The translations under genes and the position numbers were made by a program. From the NCBI RefSeq assembly GCF_002813445.1, contig NZ_PHHD01000001.1, positions 3,038,001 through 3,102,000 of the forward strand: DNA of 64,000 nt, given 5' to 3'. Below the pieces are notes generated by a model. The model was not told the DNA's origin. It searched no databases and saw only the letters and a program-made list of their open reading frames with translations. How positions within the stretch are numbered: position 1 is the first letter of the stretch; each line of letters opens with the position of its first letter. The DNA is from Pseudomonas tolaasii NCPPB 2192 (lineage in GTDB: Bacteria > Pseudomonadota > Gammaproteobacteria > Pseudomonadales > Pseudomonadaceae). Shown here piece by piece: positions 17,489 to 26,297 of the stretch.

Positions 17489-18067
17489 ATGTTCAATCCC
17501 AAACCCCTGGCCTTCGCCCTGTTGGCCGCCGCCGTGCCTGCCCACGCCGACTGGTACCTGGATAACGAATCCTCGCGGCTGTCGTTCGTCACCACCAAAA
17601 ACACCGAAATCGCTGAAGTCCAGCGCTTTCTGGTGTTGCACGGCAAGGTCGACAGCAAAGGCGCGGCGCAGTTGGAAGTGGAGCTGGAGTCGATCAACAG
17701 CGGTATCCCGCTGCGGGACGAGCGCATGCGCAATGACTTGTTTGAGATCAAGACATTCCCGGAAGCGTTGATCAGTGCGCAGATCAATCTGCAACCGATC
17801 AACGACCTGGCTCCCGGCGCGCAAATCGAGCTGCGCCTGCCGCTGTCCGTCACCCTGCGCGGCAAAACCCAGACCTACAGCGCTGAAATCCTGGCCACGC
17901 GCCTGGATGACCGACGCTTTCAAGTCGTCACGCTGGAGCCGGTGGTGCTGCATGCCGAAGATTTTGATCTGGCGCCGGGCGTCGCCGCGTTGCGCAAAGT
18001 GGCGGGGCTTGAGTCGATCAGTTTGTCGGTGCCGGTGGGTGCGGTGCTGATCTTTACGGCGCGCTGA
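17489..18067 (+). CDS. YceI-family periplasmic lipid-binding protein
   Basis: 192 residues with signal peptide MFNPKPLAFALLAAAVPAHA and a YceI beta-barrel: DWYLDNESSRLSFVTTKN at the start, IPLRDERMRNDLFEIKTFPEALI in the middle, LRLPLSVTLRGKTQTYSAEI later. YceI domains bind isoprenoid or fatty-acyl chains. It ends one base before clsB, so the pair is an operon and its lipid ligand may relate to phospholipid metabolism. Confidence 0.88.
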   Translation: MFNPKPLAFALLAAAVPAHADWYLDNESSRLSFVTTKNTEIAEVQRFLVLHGKVDSKGAAQLEVELESINSGIPLRDERMRNDLFEIKTFPEALISAQINLQPINDLAPGAQIELRLPLSVTLRGKTQTYSAEILATRLDDRRFQVVTLEPVVLHAEDFDLAPGVAALRKVAGLESISLSVPVGAVLIFTAR

Positions 18068-18068
18068 C

Positions 18069-19226
18069 ATGAGCGGCGCGGTGTTCCCGTGGCGCAGCGC
18101 CAACCGCTTCGAGTTGTTGATCGACGGGCCGAGTTTCTTTCCGCAGATGCTGGTGGGCATCGCCCGGGCCGAGCAGCAGGTTGACCTGGAGTTGTACTTG
18201 GTCGAGGCCGGGGCGTGCGCCGACGCGATGGTGCAGGCACTGGTGCTGGCCGCCGAGCGCGGCGTGCGCGTGCGTTGTCTGTTTGATGATTACGGCAGCC
18301 TCGCGTTTACCCTGGGTTTGCGCAAACGCTTGACCGATGCCGGCGTGGAACTGCGTTTTTACAATCGCCTGAGCTGGCGCCGCTGGATGCGCAACTTGTA
18401 TCGCGACCATCGCAAGCTGTTGCTGATCGACCAGAACGTCGCCGTGGTCGGCGGCACCGGCGTGACCGACGAATTCTGGACGCCCGGCCAGGACACTGCC
18501 GAGTGGCACGAAGTGATGGTGCAAATCAGCGGCCCGTTGGTACTGGACTGGCAGGCGCTGTTCGACCGCCAGTGGCATGCCAACGCTGCGCGCCGTGAAT
18601 GGAAACCCGCCAAACATTTTGGCTTGCCACGGTTGCCCAAAGTGCCGGCGACCGGGCCAGGGCTTGGCCGCGTGGCTTACGCCGATGCCCGTCAACACCG
18701 CGATATCCTGCAATCGCTGATCCGCGCCTTGAACAGCAGCCAGCAACGCATCTGGCTGGCCACGCCGTACTTCCTGCCCACCTGGAGCGTGCGCCGGGCT
18801 TTGCGCCGGGCGGCCGGGCGCGGTGTGGATGTGCGTTTGCTGCTGACCGGCCCGCGTACCGATCACCCTTCGGTGCGCTACGCCGGGCACCGTTATTACC
18901 CGCGCTTGCTGCGCGCCGGGGTGCAGATATTTGAATACCAGCCGTGCTTTCTGCACTTGAAAATGGTGCTGGTGGACGGTTGGGTCAGCGTCGGCTCGTG
19001 CAATTTCGATCACTGGAATTTGCGCTTCAACCTGGAAGCCAATCTGGAGGCGCTGGACCCGGAATTGACGCTGGCGGTGGCGGGCAGTTTCGAGCGGGAT
19101 TTCGCCCAGAGCCAGGCCGTGAGCCTGGAGGCGTGGAAGTCGCGGCCATTGTGGCGGCGGGTGAAGCAGCGAGTGTGGGGCTGGATTGACCGGCTGGTGG
19201 TCAACCTGTTGGATCGGCGGGGGTAG
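18069..19226 (+). CDS. clsB: Cardiolipin synthase B
   Basis: Phospholipase D superfamily enzyme, 385 residues, joining two phosphatidyl groups into cardiolipin. Both HKD motifs are intact: DHRKLLLIDQNVAVVGGTG near residue 115 and FLHLKMVLVDGWVSVGSCNFDHWN near 297-320. There is no N-terminal transmembrane pair, which separates ClsB from ClsA. Starts one base after the YceI stop; a REP follows. Confidence 0.9.
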   Translation: MSGAVFPWRSANRFELLIDGPSFFPQMLVGIARAEQQVDLELYLVEAGACADAMVQALVLAAERGVRVRCLFDDYGSLAFTLGLRKRLTDAGVELRFYNRLSWRRWMRNLYRDHRKLLLIDQNVAVVGGTGVTDEFWTPGQDTAEWHEVMVQISGPLVLDWQALFDRQWHANAARREWKPAKHFGLPRLPKVPATGPGLGRVAYADARQHRDILQSLIRALNSSQQRIWLATPYFLPTWSVRRALRRAAGRGVDVRLLLTGPRTDHPSVRYAGHRYYPRLLRAGVQIFEYQPCFLHLKMVLVDGWVSVGSCNFDHWNLRFNLEANLEALDPELTLAVAGSFERDFAQSQAVSLEAWKSRPLWRRVKQRVWGWIDRLVVNLLDRRG

Positions 19227-19246
19227 CGAGAACGCCGTTAATCACT

Positions 19247-19318
19247 TGTGGGAGCTGGCTTGCCTGCGATAGCAGTGGTGAATGTTCCACCGATATCGCA
19301 GGCAAGCCAGCTCCCACA
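19247..19318. repeat. REP doublet
   Basis: TGTGGGAGCTGGCTTGCCTGCGATAGC and inverse TATCGCAGGCAAGCC...CCCACA with a short spacer, between the convergent clsB and bglX ends. Confidence 0.88.
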
Positions 19319-19341
19319 TTGACTGTGTTTGCAGTACTGGA

Positions 19342-21633
19342 TCAGAGCAATTCGAACGTCTGCTGCTGCACATCCTGGGAATCCAGCCCGATCTGCACAT
19401 TGAACTCGCCAGGCTCCGCCGCGTACTTGAGCTGGGTGTTGTAGAACTTCAGCTCTTCTTCGGTGATGGTGAAATGCAGCGTGCGCTCTTCACCGGCCTT
19501 GAGCATGACCTTCTGGAAGTTCTTCAGCTCCTTGATCGGGCGGATCATCGAGCCGGCCACGTCCTGGATATACAGCTGCACCACGGTTTCGCCGTCGACC
19601 TTGCCGGTGTTTTTCACTGTGACACTGGCGTCGAGCTTGCCGGTCTTGTTCAGGGTGGTGGACGACAACGCCATGTCCGACAGGCTGAACGTGGTGTAGC
19701 TCAGGCCATAACCGAACGGAAACAGCGGCCCGGTGATGTCATCGAAGTACTGCGAGGTGTAGTTGCCCGGCTTGCCCGGTGTGAACGGCCGGCCAATGGT
19801 CAGGTGGTTGTAGTAGGTCGGAATCTGCCCGACCGAGCGTGGGAAGGTGATCGGCAGCTTGCCCGACGGGTTGTAGTCACCGAACAGCACGTCGGCGATG
19901 GCGTTGCCGCCTTCGGTGCCGGCGAACCAGGTTTCCAGGATCGCATCGGCCTGTTGGTTTTCGTCGAGAATCGACAGCGGGCGGCCGTTCATCAGCACCA
20001 GCACCAGCGGTTTGCCGGTGGCTTTGAGGGCCTTGATCAGGTCGCGCTGGCTTTGCGGGATGTTCAGGTCGGTGCGGCTGGACGATTCGTGGGACATGCC
20101 ACGGGACTCGCCCACGGCGGCCACGATCACGTCGGCGTTTTTCGCGGCCTTGATCGCATCATCGATCAGTACCTGCGGCGAGCGAGGGTCATCCACGACT
20201 TCCGGGGTGTCGAAATTGAGGAAGTTGAGGTAGTCGACCACGGCCTTGTCATTGGTGATGTTGGCGCCGCGCGCATACACCAGCTTGCCTTTGCCGGCGA
20301 GGGCGTCGGTCATGCCTTTGAGCAGGGTCACCGATTGCGCAGGGCGGCCGGCGGCGGCCCAGCTGCCCATGATGTCGATGGGGGCATCGGCCAGCGGGCC
20401 GACCAGTGCCACGGTGGCGGATTTTTTCAGCGGCAGGGCGTTGTTCTGGTTTTTCAGCAACACCAGGCTGCGGCGCGCGATGTCGCGGGCGTCGGCGCGG
20501 TGCAGGCGGTCTTCGGAATAGGTGTCGGCCGGGTCATCCTCGGCCTTGCCGATGCGCAGGTACGGGTCCTTGAACAGGCCCATGTCGTACTTGGCGCCGA
20601 GCACTTCACGCACGGCGTTGTCGATGTCGCTTTGCTGGATCTCGCCGGATTTAAGCAGGCCGGGCAATTCCTTGCCGTACAGCGAGTCGTTCATGCTCAT
20701 GTCGATGCCGGCCTTGATCGCCAGCTTCGCGGCTTCACGCCCGTCCTTGGCCACGCCGTGCTTGATCAGCTCGACGATTGCGCCATGGTCGCTCACGGCC
20801 AGGCCCTTGAAGCCCCAATCCTTGCGCAGCAGGTCGTTCATCAGCCAGGTGTTGGCGGTGGCCGGTACGCCGTTAATCGAGTTCAACGCCACCATCACGC
20901 CGCCGGAACCGGCCTTGATCGCCGCGTGGTAGGGTGGCAGATAGTCCTGGTACATCTTGACCGGGCTCATGTCGACCACGTTGTAGTCGCGGCCGCCTTC
21001 CACCGCGCCATACAGGGCGAAGTGCTTGACGCTGGCCATGATGCTGTCGACGTTCGCGGGGCTGGCGCCCTGAAAGGCCTTGACCATCACTTCGGCAATA
21101 CGCGATACGAGGTAGGTGTCTTCGCCGAAACCTTCGGAGGTGCGGCCCCAGCGCGGGTCGCGGGAAATGTCGACCATCGGCGCAAAAGTGATGTCGAGGC
21201 TGTCGGCGGCGGCTTCCTGGGCGGCGATGCGCCCGGAGCGGCCGATGGCGTCCATGTCCCAGCTGGAGGCCAGGGCCAGGCTGATCGGGAAAATGGTGCG
21301 GTGGCCGTGGATCACGTCATAGGCGAAGAACATCGGGATCTTCAACCGGCTGCGCATCGCCGCGTCCTGCATGGGGCGGTTTTCCGGGCGGGTGATAGAG
21401 TTGAACGTGCCACCGATGCGTCCGGCGGCGATTTCCTTGCGGATCAGCTCGCGCGGCATTTCGGGGCCGATGCTGATCAGGCGCAATTGGCCTATCTTTT
21501 CATCGAGGGTCATCTGCTTGAGCAGGTCGTTGACGAACGCGTCCTTGTCCTTGAGTACGGCGGGCGCTGTTTCGGCCCAGACGGGATGGCAGGCCAGTGT
21601 GGCCACTAGGCCGAGCAAACACAGCTTCTTCAT
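19342..21633 (-). CDS. bglX: Periplasmic beta-glucosidase BglX
   Basis: Glycoside hydrolase family 3, 763 residues, hydrolysing terminal beta-glucosides such as cello- or laminari-oligosaccharides. Start ATG 21633 gives signal peptide MKKLCLLGLVATLACHPVWA. GH3 N-domain substrate block VKHFALYGAVEGGRDYN, nucleophile Asp in GLAVSDHGAI (about residue 285), the C-domain (LVGPLADAPIDIMGSWAA...) and a C-terminal fibronectin-III-like domain. Monocistronic; convergent with clsB. Confidence 0.93.
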   Translation of the reverse strand: MKKLCLLGLVATLACHPVWAETAPAVLKDKDAFVNDLLKQMTLDEKIGQLRLISIGPEMPRELIRKEIAAGRIGGTFNSITRPENRPMQDAAMRSRLKIPMFFAYDVIHGHRTIFPISLALASSWDMDAIGRSGRIAAQEAAADSLDITFAPMVDISRDPRWGRTSEGFGEDTYLVSRIAEVMVKAFQGASPANVDSIMASVKHFALYGAVEGGRDYNVVDMSPVKMYQDYLPPYHAAIKAGSGGVMVALNSINGVPATANTWLMNDLLRKDWGFKGLAVSDHGAIVELIKHGVAKDGREAAKLAIKAGIDMSMNDSLYGKELPGLLKSGEIQQSDIDNAVREVLGAKYDMGLFKDPYLRIGKAEDDPADTYSEDRLHRADARDIARRSLVLLKNQNNALPLKKSATVALVGPLADAPIDIMGSWAAAGRPAQSVTLLKGMTDALAGKGKLVYARGANITNDKAVVDYLNFLNFDTPEVVDDPRSPQVLIDDAIKAAKNADVIVAAVGESRGMSHESSSRTDLNIPQSQRDLIKALKATGKPLVLVLMNGRPLSILDENQQADAILETWFAGTEGGNAIADVLFGDYNPSGKLPITFPRSVGQIPTYYNHLTIGRPFTPGKPGNYTSQYFDDITGPLFPFGYGLSYTTFSLSDMALSSTTLNKTGKLDASVTVKNTGKVDGETVVQLYIQDVAGSMIRPIKELKNFQKVMLKAGEERTLHFTITEEELKFYNTQLKYAAEPGEFNVQIGLDSQDVQQQTFELL

Positions 21634-21871
21634 GAATATCCTTTCGTGGCGTACTGCGCAGCGACAAAGGGCACGCTGCTCGGCCAAAGTGTTGGAACAT
21701 ATGTTGTTGTTCGGGTGTTATGTCAGACGAATGCAGCACACATCTGAACTCTGGTGCGTGCCTGGCATCTTTTAGCTGATTGGCTGCAAGCATGCCAGTG
21801 GTGGCCGATTATGCCCCAGGCGCAGGTTTTACAGGGTTATCAAATTTCACAGGAAGGTCGCGGAGAAACAT

Positions 21872-22480
21872 ATGACTACAATTCAAGGATATCGCTGGGG
21901 TTTCAAGGCAGCGGCATTGCTGCTGATCGGCACGGTGTTGAGCGGTTGCGGCATCAACAAGATCCCGACGCTCGATGAGCAGGCCAAAGCGGCCTGGGCC
22001 CAGGTGCAGAACCAGTATCAGCGGCGCGCCGACCTGATCCCCAACCTGGTGGAAGTGGTCAAGGGCTATGCGGCCCATGAGCAAGACACCCTCACCGCAG
22101 TGATTGAAGCGCGAGCCAAGGCCACGTCGATCCAGGTGGACGCCAGCACCCTCGACAACCCTGAAAAACTCAAACAGTTCCAACAGGCTCAGGATGGCTT
22201 GAGCGGCGCGCTCAACCGCTTGATGGTGGTGTCCGAGCGTTACCCGGACCTCAAGGCCAACCAGAACTTCCTGGCTCTGCAATCGCAACTTGAAGGCACT
22301 GAAAACCGCATTGCCGTGGCCCGCCGCGACTTTATCCAGGCGGTGCAGGCCTATAACACTGAAATCCGCACCTTTCCAGGCCGTCTGTGGCACAGCGTGA
22401 TGTACAGCGACCTGCCGATCCGCGCCAACTTCGAAGCCACCAGTGCCGATGCTGACAAAGCGCCCCAAGTGAAATTCTGA
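21872..22480 (+). CDS. LemA family lipoprotein
   Basis: 202 residues with a lipobox in GTVLSGCGIN and the LemA helical core: AAWAQVQNQYQRRADLIPNLVEVVKGYAAHEQ, then YPDLKANQNFLALQSQLEGTENRIAVARRDF. LemA proteins are envelope helical bundles of uncertain function and are commonly paired with TPM-domain proteins, as here. The stop overlaps the next start (TGATG), so they are coupled. Confidence 0.93.
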   Translation: MTTIQGYRWGFKAAALLLIGTVLSGCGINKIPTLDEQAKAAWAQVQNQYQRRADLIPNLVEVVKGYAAHEQDTLTAVIEARAKATSIQVDASTLDNPEKLKQFQQAQDGLSGALNRLMVVSERYPDLKANQNFLALQSQLEGTENRIAVARRDFIQAVQAYNTEIRTFPGRLWHSVMYSDLPIRANFEATSADADKAPQVKF

Positions 22481-23211
22481 TGGGTGTACGTGGCCTGTTG
22501 TTCGCCGCGGTTTTGCTGTGCGGTCAGGTGCTGGCGGCCGACTCGAACGAGTCGGTAGACGCCTTGATCGCCGAGCAGTTTTCCCTCCTGGACGGTCGCA
22601 TCGTCGACCGTGCAGGCCTGCTTGACGCCGCCAGCACGGCGGCGCTCAAGCACACGCTGGACACGCACGAGCAACAGACCGGCGAGCAGATTGTGGTCGT
22701 CACCCTGGACAGCTTGCGCGGCAATCCCATCGAAGACTTCGGCTACAGGCTCGGGCGTTACTGGGGCGTGGGCGAGAAGGGCAAGAACAGCGGTGCGCTG
22801 TTGATTGTGGTGCCCGCGGAACATCGGGTGCGGATCGAAGTGGGTTATGGCCTGGAAGATCGCCTCACCGATGCCCAGGGCTCGGTGATCATTAATCAGG
22901 TGATCTTGCCCAAATTCAAACAGAACCAGTTCGCCCAGGGCATTACGGCGGGCGTCAAGGCGATGGTCCAGGTGTTGGGTGGGCAGCCGGTGCACGCCAA
23001 GGCCCAGAGCAAAAAATGGGTGTGGCTGATCTTCGCGCTGGCCGGGTTGTTTGTGCTGGTCATCGGTTTTGTGGTGATCAAATACGGAAAGCCGACCACG
23101 CCGAACGATGACGACGAGACACCGCGCCCGACGGACAGCGGCAAACGTTCTGACAATGCCGGAGGCGGCGGTGGCAGTTTCGGCGGCGGTGGGACGAGCG
23201 GTAGCTGGTAG
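22480..23211 (+). CDS. TPM-domain (YgcG-family) membrane protein 1
   Basis: 243 residues: signal peptide (ending VLAADS), a TPM/DUF477 domain (VDRAGLLDAAS... QIVVVTLDSLRGNPIEDFGYRLGRYWGVG ... RIEVGYGLEDRLTDAQGSVIINQVI), one membrane helix (WLIFALAGLFVLVIGFVV) and a Gly-rich tail ending SW. The TPM domain is linked to photosystem repair in plants and to phosphatase-like or unknown envelope roles in bacteria. Coupled to lemA. Confidence 0.88.
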   Translation: MGVRGLLFAAVLLCGQVLAADSNESVDALIAEQFSLLDGRIVDRAGLLDAASTAALKHTLDTHEQQTGEQIVVVTLDSLRGNPIEDFGYRLGRYWGVGEKGKNSGALLIVVPAEHRVRIEVGYGLEDRLTDAQGSVIINQVILPKFKQNQFAQGITAGVKAMVQVLGGQPVHAKAQSKKWVWLIFALAGLFVLVIGFVVIKYGKPTTPNDDDETPRPTDSGKRSDNAGGGGGSFGGGGTSGSW

Positions 23212-23239
23212 TGAAGCATTCACGGGCCAAGGGGGCACG

Positions 23240-23968
23240 ATGCGATTAATACGAATGGGCCTGGCGCTGTTGTTGATGTGGGCCGCCCTGTCGGCCCAGG
23301 CGGCGCTGACCTTTCCAGCGCTGACCGGGCGCGTGGTGGACAACGCGCAGATGATCGACCCGGCCACGCGTCAGCAGCTTACCCGGCAGTTGCAGGCGCT
23401 GGAGCAAACCACCGGCGACCAGATTGTGGTGGTCACGGTGCCGGACCTGCAAGGCGTGCCGATTGAGGATTTCGGTTATCAACTGGGCCGCGAATGGGGC
23501 ATCGGCCAGAAGGGCAAGGACAACGGCGCGCTGTTGATCGTCGCGCGTGACGAGCGCAAGTTGCGCATCGAAGTCGGCTATGGTCTGGAAGGCGTGCTGA
23601 CGGATGCGCAGTCGTGGGTGATCATCAACCAGGTGATTGCACCGAAGTTCAAGGCCGGCAATTACAGTCAGGGCATCAGTGACGGCGTGGCGGCGATGCT
23701 GCAGGTCGTGGGCGGCGAGCCATTGGCGGTGCCGGCCCATGTGGCGGACGCGAATTTCGCCAAGGATAATCCCGGGTTTTCCATCGGTCTGTTTATCCTG
23801 CTGATCGGCGTGTTGTGGTTGTGCAATCGCCTGGGCCTGCCGGTTGGCGCTATCCTGCTGGCCATCCTCAGCAGCAGCGGACGTGGCGGCGGCGGGGGAG
23901 GCGGTGGTGGTGGCTTCCGTGGCGGTGGCGGTGGTTTTGGCGGCGGCGGGGCTTCGGGCGGCTGGTGA
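23240..23968 (+). CDS. TPM-domain (YgcG-family) membrane protein 2
   Basis: 242 residues. Start at 23240 (MRLIRMGLALLLMWAALSAQA signal peptide) follows a GGGGGC-containing leader; a longer upstream frame is only a shadow of the previous gene. The TPM domain closely parallels the preceding protein (GDQIVVVTVPDLQGVPIEDFGYQLGREWGIGQKGKDNGALLIV), so the two are tandem duplicates. One membrane helix and a long GGGGGG-rich tail ending ASGGW follow. Confidence 0.88.
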   Translation: MRLIRMGLALLLMWAALSAQAALTFPALTGRVVDNAQMIDPATRQQLTRQLQALEQTTGDQIVVVTVPDLQGVPIEDFGYQLGREWGIGQKGKDNGALLIVARDERKLRIEVGYGLEGVLTDAQSWVIINQVIAPKFKAGNYSQGISDGVAAMLQVVGGEPLAVPAHVADANFAKDNPGFSIGLFILLIGVLWLCNRLGLPVGAILLAILSSSGRGGGGGGGGGGFRGGGGGFGGGGASGGW

Positions 23969-23996
23969 TGATAATAATGAGAGAGCAACGACAACC

Positions 23997-24614
23997 ATGG
24001 CATTACTGACAGAGCACGAGCAGCGCCAGGTCGCTGAAGCGATCGCCCGCGTCGAGAAAACCACCGACGCGGAAATCGTGACCGTGCTGGCGGCTCGCGC
24101 CGACGATTACGCTTACATTCCACTGTTGTGGGCCAGTTTGATCGCGCTGGTGGTGCCTGGCGTGGTGCATTACCTGTCGGGTTACCTGACCATGTACACC
24201 TTGCTGCTGGCGCAATGGGCGACGTTTATCGTGTTGTGCCTGGTGTTTCGTTTGCCCAGGGTTACCACGCGCTTGATTCCCCGTTCAGTTCGGCATTGGC
24301 GTGCGTCGAACCTGGCGCGACGCCAGTTCCTGGAACAGAACCTGCACCACACCCTGGGCAGCACTGGCGTGCTGATTTTTGTCAGCGAAGCCGAGCGGTA
24401 TGTGGAGATTCTGGTGGATGACGGGATTTCCAGACACCTGGACGACAGCAGCTGGGACGTGATCGTCAAGGCGTTTACCCAGCAGGTGAAACAGGGGCAG
24501 ACGCTGGCCGGGTTTATCGCCTGTATCGAGGCCTGCGGTGAATTGCTCAAGGTGCATGTGCCGTTGACGCAGACGCGCAATGAGCTGCCCAATCGTTTAA
24601 TCGTGCTCGAATAA
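23997..24614 (+). CDS. TPM-domain membrane protein 3, divergent
   Basis: 205 residues. Short N-terminal acidic helix (LTEHEQRQVAEAIARVEKTTDAEIVTVLAARADDY), two membrane helices (IPLLWASLIALVVPGVVHYLSGY and LLLAQWATFIVLCLVFRLP), then TGVLIFVSEAERYVEILVDDGISRHLDDSSWDVIV, the TPM C-terminal half. There is no signal peptide or Gly-rich tail, unlike the two upstream paralogues. Last gene of the lemA operon. Confidence 0.85.
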   Translation: MALLTEHEQRQVAEAIARVEKTTDAEIVTVLAARADDYAYIPLLWASLIALVVPGVVHYLSGYLTMYTLLLAQWATFIVLCLVFRLPRVTTRLIPRSVRHWRASNLARRQFLEQNLHHTLGSTGVLIFVSEAERYVEILVDDGISRHLDDSSWDVIVKAFTQQVKQGQTLAGFIACIEACGELLKVHVPLTQTRNELPNRLIVLE

Positions 24615-24642
24615 CCCTGGCACGCTGATCTGGAGCTGGCTT

Positions 24643-24730
24643 GTGTGGGAGCTGGCTTGCCTGCGATAGCATCCCCTCGATTTGCCAGATACACCGAGGT
24701 GTCTGCATCGCAGGCAAGCCAGCTCCCACA
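24643..24730. repeat. REP doublet
   Basis: GTGTGGGAGCTGGCTTGCCTGCGATAGC and inverse GCATCGCAGG...CTCCCACA. First of two adjacent doublets filling most of the 349-base gap between the TPM operon and the methyltransferase gene. Confidence 0.87.
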
Positions 24731-24757
24731 GTAGATCTCCATTGACCGCCGATCTCC

Positions 24758-24854
24758 TGTGGGAGCTGTCGAGCCTGGGCGAGGCTGCGATGGGGTCGCC
24801 TCGGTGTGACTGACAAACCGAGGTGGTTGTATCTCAGGCAAGCCAGCCCCCACA
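24758..24854. repeat. Degenerate REP doublet
   Basis: Second REP pair of this gap, about 28 bases after the first. Its left core (GTGGGAGCTGTCGAGCCTGGGCGAGGCTGCGATGG) carries an insertion-like change and the right core has AGCCCCCAC, so it is older or decayed. Confidence 0.7.
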
Positions 24855-24963
24855 CAAGCCGGGTCGTGGCTGTACGAATCGACCGTTGATCAAATAACCC
24901 CGTGCCCTCAACCCCTATCCCCCCTAAAATGCCCGGCATTCCCAGCCCGAGGCGTTTTTGTTT

Positions 24964-26181
24964 ATGTCCGTCACCGCTCCACCTGCGCGCCCAGCGCCGG
25001 ATCATCACGCCCAGTTCATCGAACTTGTGCGCGCAAGCCTCGCGCAGAACGCCTTTATCAAGCTGGTGCTGGCCAAATACGTGGGCGAGGAAGCCGAGTT
25101 GCAGCGGCTGATCATCAAGCCGGTGGTGGTCAAGGAGCAGCCCTGCCTGTCTTTCGTCTACCGCTACAAAACCCGCGATATCACCAAAAATTTTCCCCAG
25201 GCCGAAGGCGTGGCGGCGATTGCCGGGCTGTTGCCGGCATCATTCAAGAACGCACACCTGCTGTCGCTGACCGACGAAGCCCAGCTGGAATACAGCAAAA
25301 AGAACAAAAGCTCCCTGTTCAAAAGCAAGCCGCAGCAATTGCGCGAAGCGCCTTCGGCCGAGCATAACCGTGAGAAGAACCGCTTCCTTGACCTCAGCCG
25401 GCCCTTCCTGGCCGACCTGGGCGTGACCGACGCCAGGCAGGCGCTGATCCCGTCGATGTCGCGCAAGTGGAAGCAGATCAACAAGTTCATCGAAGTGTTC
25501 AGCCATGCGCTGACTTCATCACCGTTGAAACTCGACCAGCCGGTGCGCGTCGCTGATTTCGGCTCGGGCAAGGGTTACCTGACCTTCGCCATCCACGACT
25601 ACCTGCGCAACACGCTCAAGGCCGAGGGCGAGGTCACCGGTGTTGAGCTACGCGAAGACATGGTCACACTGTGCAACACCGCGGCTGCGCGCCTGGAACA
25701 CCCGGGCCTGGTGTTCAAATGCGGCGACGTGCGCAGCGTGGCACCGAGCGAGCTGGACGTGATGATCGCGCTGCATGCCTGCGACATTGCCACCGACTAT
25801 GCGATCCACACCGGCATCCGCTCCGGTGCGTCGATCATCATGTGCTCGCCGTGCTGCCACAAACAGATCCGCCTGCAGATCCAGAGCCCGGTGCTGCTCA
25901 AGCCGATGCTGCAATATGGCCTGCATTTGGGCCAGCAGGCGGAAATGGTCACCGACAGCCTGCGCGCGTTGTTCCTCGAGGCCTGTGGCTATGAAACCAA
26001 GGTGTTCGAGTTCATCTCGCTGGAACACACCAACAAGAACAAGATGATCCTGGCGGTGAAGCGTGCCGAGCCGGTGGACAACACGCAGTTGCTGGAGAAA
26101 ATCCAGGAGTTGAAGGCGTTCTACCACATCACCGAACACTGCCTGGAAACCCTGCTGCGCGCGGATGGCTATTTAGGCTGA
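24964..26181 (+). CDS. Class I SAM-dependent methyltransferase
   Basis: 405 residues. The SAM-binding motif VADFGSGKGYLTFAIHDYL is near residues 198-216, the acidic motif-II EVTGVELREDMV follows, and IIMCSPCCHKQIRLQ lies in the catalytic region, the signature of the Methyltransf_32 family of unknown substrate. The N-terminal 190 residues form a separate basic domain (RYKTRDITKNFPQAEG, SMSRKWKQINKF), possibly nucleic-acid binding. A TTG two codons upstream (24958) is an alternative start. REPs on both sides isolate it. Confidence 0.82.
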   Translation: MSVTAPPARPAPDHHAQFIELVRASLAQNAFIKLVLAKYVGEEAELQRLIIKPVVVKEQPCLSFVYRYKTRDITKNFPQAEGVAAIAGLLPASFKNAHLLSLTDEAQLEYSKKNKSSLFKSKPQQLREAPSAEHNREKNRFLDLSRPFLADLGVTDARQALIPSMSRKWKQINKFIEVFSHALTSSPLKLDQPVRVADFGSGKGYLTFAIHDYLRNTLKAEGEVTGVELREDMVTLCNTAAARLEHPGLVFKCGDVRSVAPSELDVMIALHACDIATDYAIHTGIRSGASIIMCSPCCHKQIRLQIQSPVLLKPMLQYGLHLGQQAEMVTDSLRALFLEACGYETKVFEFISLEHTNKNKMILAVKRAEPVDNTQLLEKIQELKAFYHITEHCLETLLRADGYLG

Positions 26182-26195
26182 ACACAGAACCAAAA

Positions 26196-26282
26196 TGTGG
26201 GAGCTGGCTTGCCTGCGATGGCATCAGCGCGGTTTAGCTGAAGACCGAGTTGCCTGCATCGCGGGCAAGCCCGCTCCCACAC
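26196..26282. repeat. REP doublet
   Basis: TGTGGGAGCTGGCTTGCCTGCGATGGC and inverse GCATCGCGGGCAAGCCCGCTCCCACA between the convergent methyltransferase and EamA genes. Confidence 0.87.
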
Positions 26283-26297
26283 AAGCCTGCTTTTACA

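Noticed and set aside
19282..21609. A 775-codon plus-strand frame opposite bglX
   Set aside because: Shadow of the GH3 gene on the other strand; composition is Val/Gly/His-rich and no domain is visible.
24643..24854. The two adjacent REP doublets as a CRISPR array
   Set aside because: Repeats are inverted rather than direct, spacers are unequal and there are no cas genes.
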